DNA of 9,096 bases from the NCBI GenBank assembly GCA_945885645.1, contig CAMCYV010000049.1, positions 1 through 9,096 of the forward strand, written 5' to 3'. The stretch's first letter is position 1. Each line of letters opens with the position of its first letter. The translations under genes were made by a program, and so were the position numbers. Below the pieces are notes generated by a model. The model was given only the letters and a program-made list of their open reading frames with translations, did no database searches and had not been told where the DNA came from. The DNA comes from Bifidobacterium breve. Its GTDB lineage: Bacteria > Actinomycetota > Actinomycetes > S36-B12. Below are positions 7,512 to 9,096 of the stretch, piece after piece.

Positions 7512-8231
7512 TTACGACTGCAGTTGATCGATACGCCCGTTGGCAGGTTCGGGGGTTTCGAGAACAAATCGATAACCAACATTTCGTACAGTTCCGATGA
7601 GGGCTTCATTTTCTAGTCCAAGTTTCGCGCGAAGCCTTCGGACATGCACGTCAACGGTGCGGGTTCCGCCGAAGTAGTCGTAACCCCACACTTCTTGCAA
7701 CAGAACGGCGCGAGTGAAAACTCGACCCGGGTGTTGAGCGAGGTGTTTCAACAACTCAAATTCTTTAAATGTTAAGTCAAGTGGACGACCATTCAGTCGA
7801 ACGCTGTAGCTGACTTCATCAATGTGCAAGGCGCCGAGGTTAATCTCTTCAGGGCTGCGGTTCGCGTCAATTCCCAAACTAAGATTGTACCGAGCAACAG
7901 CAATCCGCAGTCTGGCTTCAAGTTCAGCGGGGGAACATGTATTCAACAGGAAGTCGTCAATTCCCCAGTCACCTTGCACCGCGGTGAGGTTCCCTTCGGT
8001 GGTGATCAGCAGGATGGGTGCGCCAGCCCCGGTGTCACACAGCAATCGGGTGAAACTTCGAACGGCTGCGAGATCCATGCGTCCATCAACGAGGACGACA
8101 TCGGAATTATCAACCGTCAATAGTGAAGATGGTTCAGCTCCCAAAACGCGGACGCTGTGATTGAGGAGTGTCAACGCTGGAAGGACTTCAGCGGAAGAGT
8201 GCATGGCACGTGTCAAGAGAACTATTCGCAT
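7512..8231 (-). CDS. glnR: GlnR-type orphan winged-helix response regulator (nitrogen)
   Basis: This is the OmpR-family global nitrogen regulator of actinobacteria, with 239 residues. The atypical receiver (1-115) lacks the usual N-terminal acidic pair (it reads LLTRAMH) and the conserved lysine before the last helix. The Asp49 equivalent is kept in DVVLVDGRMDL, a segment close to the GlnR form. In studied GlnR proteins this Asp supports dimer contacts rather than classical phosphorylation. The DNA-binding domain (about 130-225) is strongly GlnR-like: LDLTFKEFELLKHLAQHPGRVF, VWGYDYFGGTRTVDVHVRRLRAKLG, and TVRNVGYRF. An in-frame ATG at 8345 would add 38 residues unlike the family; the ATG at 8231 has a strong TAGGAGGT site 4 bases upstream. 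No sensor kinase is adjacent, as expected of an orphan regulator. It is first in the minus-strand run and divergent from the hydrolase. Confidence 0.93.
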   Translation of the reverse strand: MRIVLLTRAMHSSAEVLPALTLLNHSVRVLGAEPSSLLTVDNSDVVLVDGRMDLAAVRSFTRLLCDTGAGAPILLITTEGNLTAVQGDWGIDDFLLNTCSPAELEARLRIAVARYNLSLGIDANRSPEEINLGALHIDEVSYSVRLNGRPLDLTFKEFELLKHLAQHPGRVFTRAVLLQEVWGYDYFGGTRTVDVHVRRLRAKLGLENEALIGTVRNVGYRFVLETPEPANGRIDQLQS

Positions 8232-8328
8232 GCTACCTCCTAAATCCAGGCTAAGACTACCTACTGGATATTTCACGCATATGTAGGTGCCGAGTAAGTC
8301 ACCAGAGCCAACCGGCAAAATAGGAGGT
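8232..8328. promoter_or_regulatory. Divergent intergenic region between glnR and the hydrolase gene
   Basis: These 97 bases must hold the promoters of glnR (leftward) and of the hydrolase (rightward), unless either gene is read through from elsewhere. Each end carries a TAGGAGGT ribosome binding site. I could not place convincing -35/-10 pairs; TAGTCT and TAGCCT on the minus strand fit TANNNT but have no matching -35. A partial GlnR-box-like match (GTGAC, 6 bases, GGCAC on the minus strand, about 8289-8304) is too weak to call. Confidence 0.5.
8235..8242 (-). promoter_or_regulatory. Shine-Dalgarno site of glnR
   Basis: The minus strand reads TAGGAGGT, then AGC, then ATG (8231). This near-perfect anti-16S match at normal spacing decides the glnR start in favour of 8231 over the longer frame from 8345, which would cross into the opposite gene. 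Confidence 0.85.
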
Positions 8329-9096
8329 GTGCACTCTGAATTCACCCTTTATACGCGGGATGAAGTGCGTATTGCAGGAACCCATTCAACGTGGGTTCAC
8401 GCAAAGACTGATTCAGATCCCCTCGCTTTAGGGATTGTTCTAGCCCATGGCTTCACGGGGAATCGTGAGCAAGACCACGTCAAAAAAGTAGTAGCGGCAT
8501 TGAGGGAATTCGGTGGGGTGCTTTCGCTCGACCTTCGGGGGCACGGGGATTCCGGTGGTGAAGGCACGATGGGCATGGATGAAATTTATGACATCGATGC
8601 AGCCGTAGTCCATGCCCGCGACTTCGGTTATCGCAGCGTGGCAACCGTTGGCTTTTCCATGGGCGGTTCAGTTGTATTGCGTCAGGCCGCATTGGCTCAG
8701 GGTGCGGCTACACCGGATCTTGTTGTGAGCGTGAGCGCCCCCGCATTTTGGTTTTACCGTGGAACACCAATTATGCGGGTGGTTCATCGACTAATTGAGA
8801 CCCAAGCTGGTCGTCTGGTTTTGCGCGGCAAAGGCGTTCATGTTTCCAGCACCCCGTGGCCAGATCCTCCCCCGATTTCACCTGAAGTTGCAGTTGAGCG
8901 GCTGTCACAGATGCCTCTGTTAATCGTGCACGGTGACGTTGACAAGTACTTCCCGGTTGAGCATGCTTACGCTTTGGAAAATGCGATCGAGCGAGCCGGC
9001 AACGCTAATGCCACGGTGATTGTGGTTGAGGGTTTCGGGCACGCCGAAACGGCCATCAGTGCGGAGACTCTGACCGGCATCGGGGAATGGCTGAGG
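8329..9096 (+). CDS. Alpha/beta-fold hydrolase, 3'-truncated
   Basis: This is a cytoplasmic-looking serine hydrolase (no signal peptide) of the alpha/beta fold, open to the last base of the window (256 codons seen). Key elements are in order: the oxyanion-hole segment LAHGFTGNR (39-46), LDLRGHGDSGG (67-77), the nucleophile elbow GFSMGGS with Ser110, the acid in HGDVDKYFP (Asp205), and the histidine in GFGHAE (His238). Little sequence should be missing beyond WLR, because the catalytic histidine normally lies close to the C-terminus. The first residues (HSEFTLYTRDEVRIAGTH) match the usual first strands of the family. The start is taken as GTG 8329, but TAGGAGGT ends one base before it, which is unusually tight. 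An in-frame GTG at 8287 would add 14 residues and lacks a ribosome site. The substrate cannot be deduced; esterase, lipase or peptidase activity is possible. Confidence 0.88.
   Translation, partial: MHSEFTLYTRDEVRIAGTHSTWVHAKTDSDPLALGIVLAHGFTGNREQDHVKKVVAALREFGGVLSLDLRGHGDSGGEGTMGMDEIYDIDAAVVHARDFGYRSVATVGFSMGGSVVLRQAALAQGAATPDLVVSVSAPAFWFYRGTPIMRVVHRLIETQAGRLVLRGKGVHVSSTPWPDPPPISPEVAVERLSQMPLLIVHGDVDKYFPVEHAYALENAIERAGNANATVIVVEGFGHAETAISAETLTGIGEWLR

Noticed and set aside
8289..8304. A possible GlnR box (GTGAC, 6 bases, GGCAC on the minus strand) that would suggest autoregulation.
   Set aside because: The second half matches the GaAAc consensus at only three of five positions and no further half-sites follow at the right spacing.
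8235..8328. An 8-base inverted repeat ACCTCCTA ... TAGGAGGT at the two ends of the divergent intergenic region.
   Set aside because: Both arms are the Shine-Dalgarno sites of the two divergent genes, so the symmetry is explained without an operator.
8232..8345. N-terminal extension of glnR from ATG 8345.
   Set aside because: The extra 38 residues have no GlnR similarity, would cover the hydrolase start, and the ATG at 8231 has a strong ribosome binding site.
8480..8692. A 70-codon frame on the minus strand.
   Set aside because: It is antisense to the hydrolase nucleophile region, with low-complexity His/Pro/Arg content typical of a shadow frame.

Overview
The window looks like part of an actinobacterial chromosome (Actinomycetota). 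The strongest evidence is a two-domain mycothiol synthase (MshD), since mycothiol is made only by this phylum. It is supported by a GlnR-type orphan regulator, an actinobacterial-type Ppk1 and a MutT1-type Nudix/histidine-phosphatase fusion. Base composition looks balanced by eye rather than GC-rich, and genes are packed almost without spacers. This would fit a compact-genome lineage such as freshwater planktonic actinobacteria, but that is inference and composition was not computed.

Layout. Bases 1-1232 (+) hold the 3' part of a secreted trypsin-like protease with an FN3 module and a small cysteine-containing C-terminal module. It converges on the next gene with only 4 bases between the stop codons. 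Bases 1237-8231 (-) hold six co-directional genes in transcription order: glnR, mshD, ppk, a CYTH-CHAD protein, mutT1-like, and a lipoprotein. The gaps are 6, 82 and 27 bases, a 4-base ATGA overlap, and 23 bases. A 97-base divergent region separates glnR from an alpha/beta hydrolase on the + strand, which runs off the window at base 9096.

How the genes fit together. Ppk1 makes polyphosphate. CYTH domains bind or cleave triphosphate compounds, and CHAD domains normally bind polyphosphate. MutT1-type enzymes hydrolyse oxidised and dinucleoside polyphosphate nucleotides. MshD completes the cell's main redox thiol, and GlnR is the nitrogen regulator. The run therefore reads as a nitrogen, polyphosphate and oxidative-stress housekeeping cluster. 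Pairwise links (glnR next to mshD, ppk next to mutT1) are known from mycobacteria; here they are joined into one continuous run.

The most notable oddities are a CHAD domain that seems to have lost the histidine and arginine residues that define the family, an 8-bp hairpin in the mshD-ppk gap that contains the upstream TTG candidate start of ppk, and a palindrome carrying a leaderless-type -10 element directly before the lipoprotein gene. I saw no RNA gene, CRISPR array, insertion sequence or clearly novel multi-gene system.
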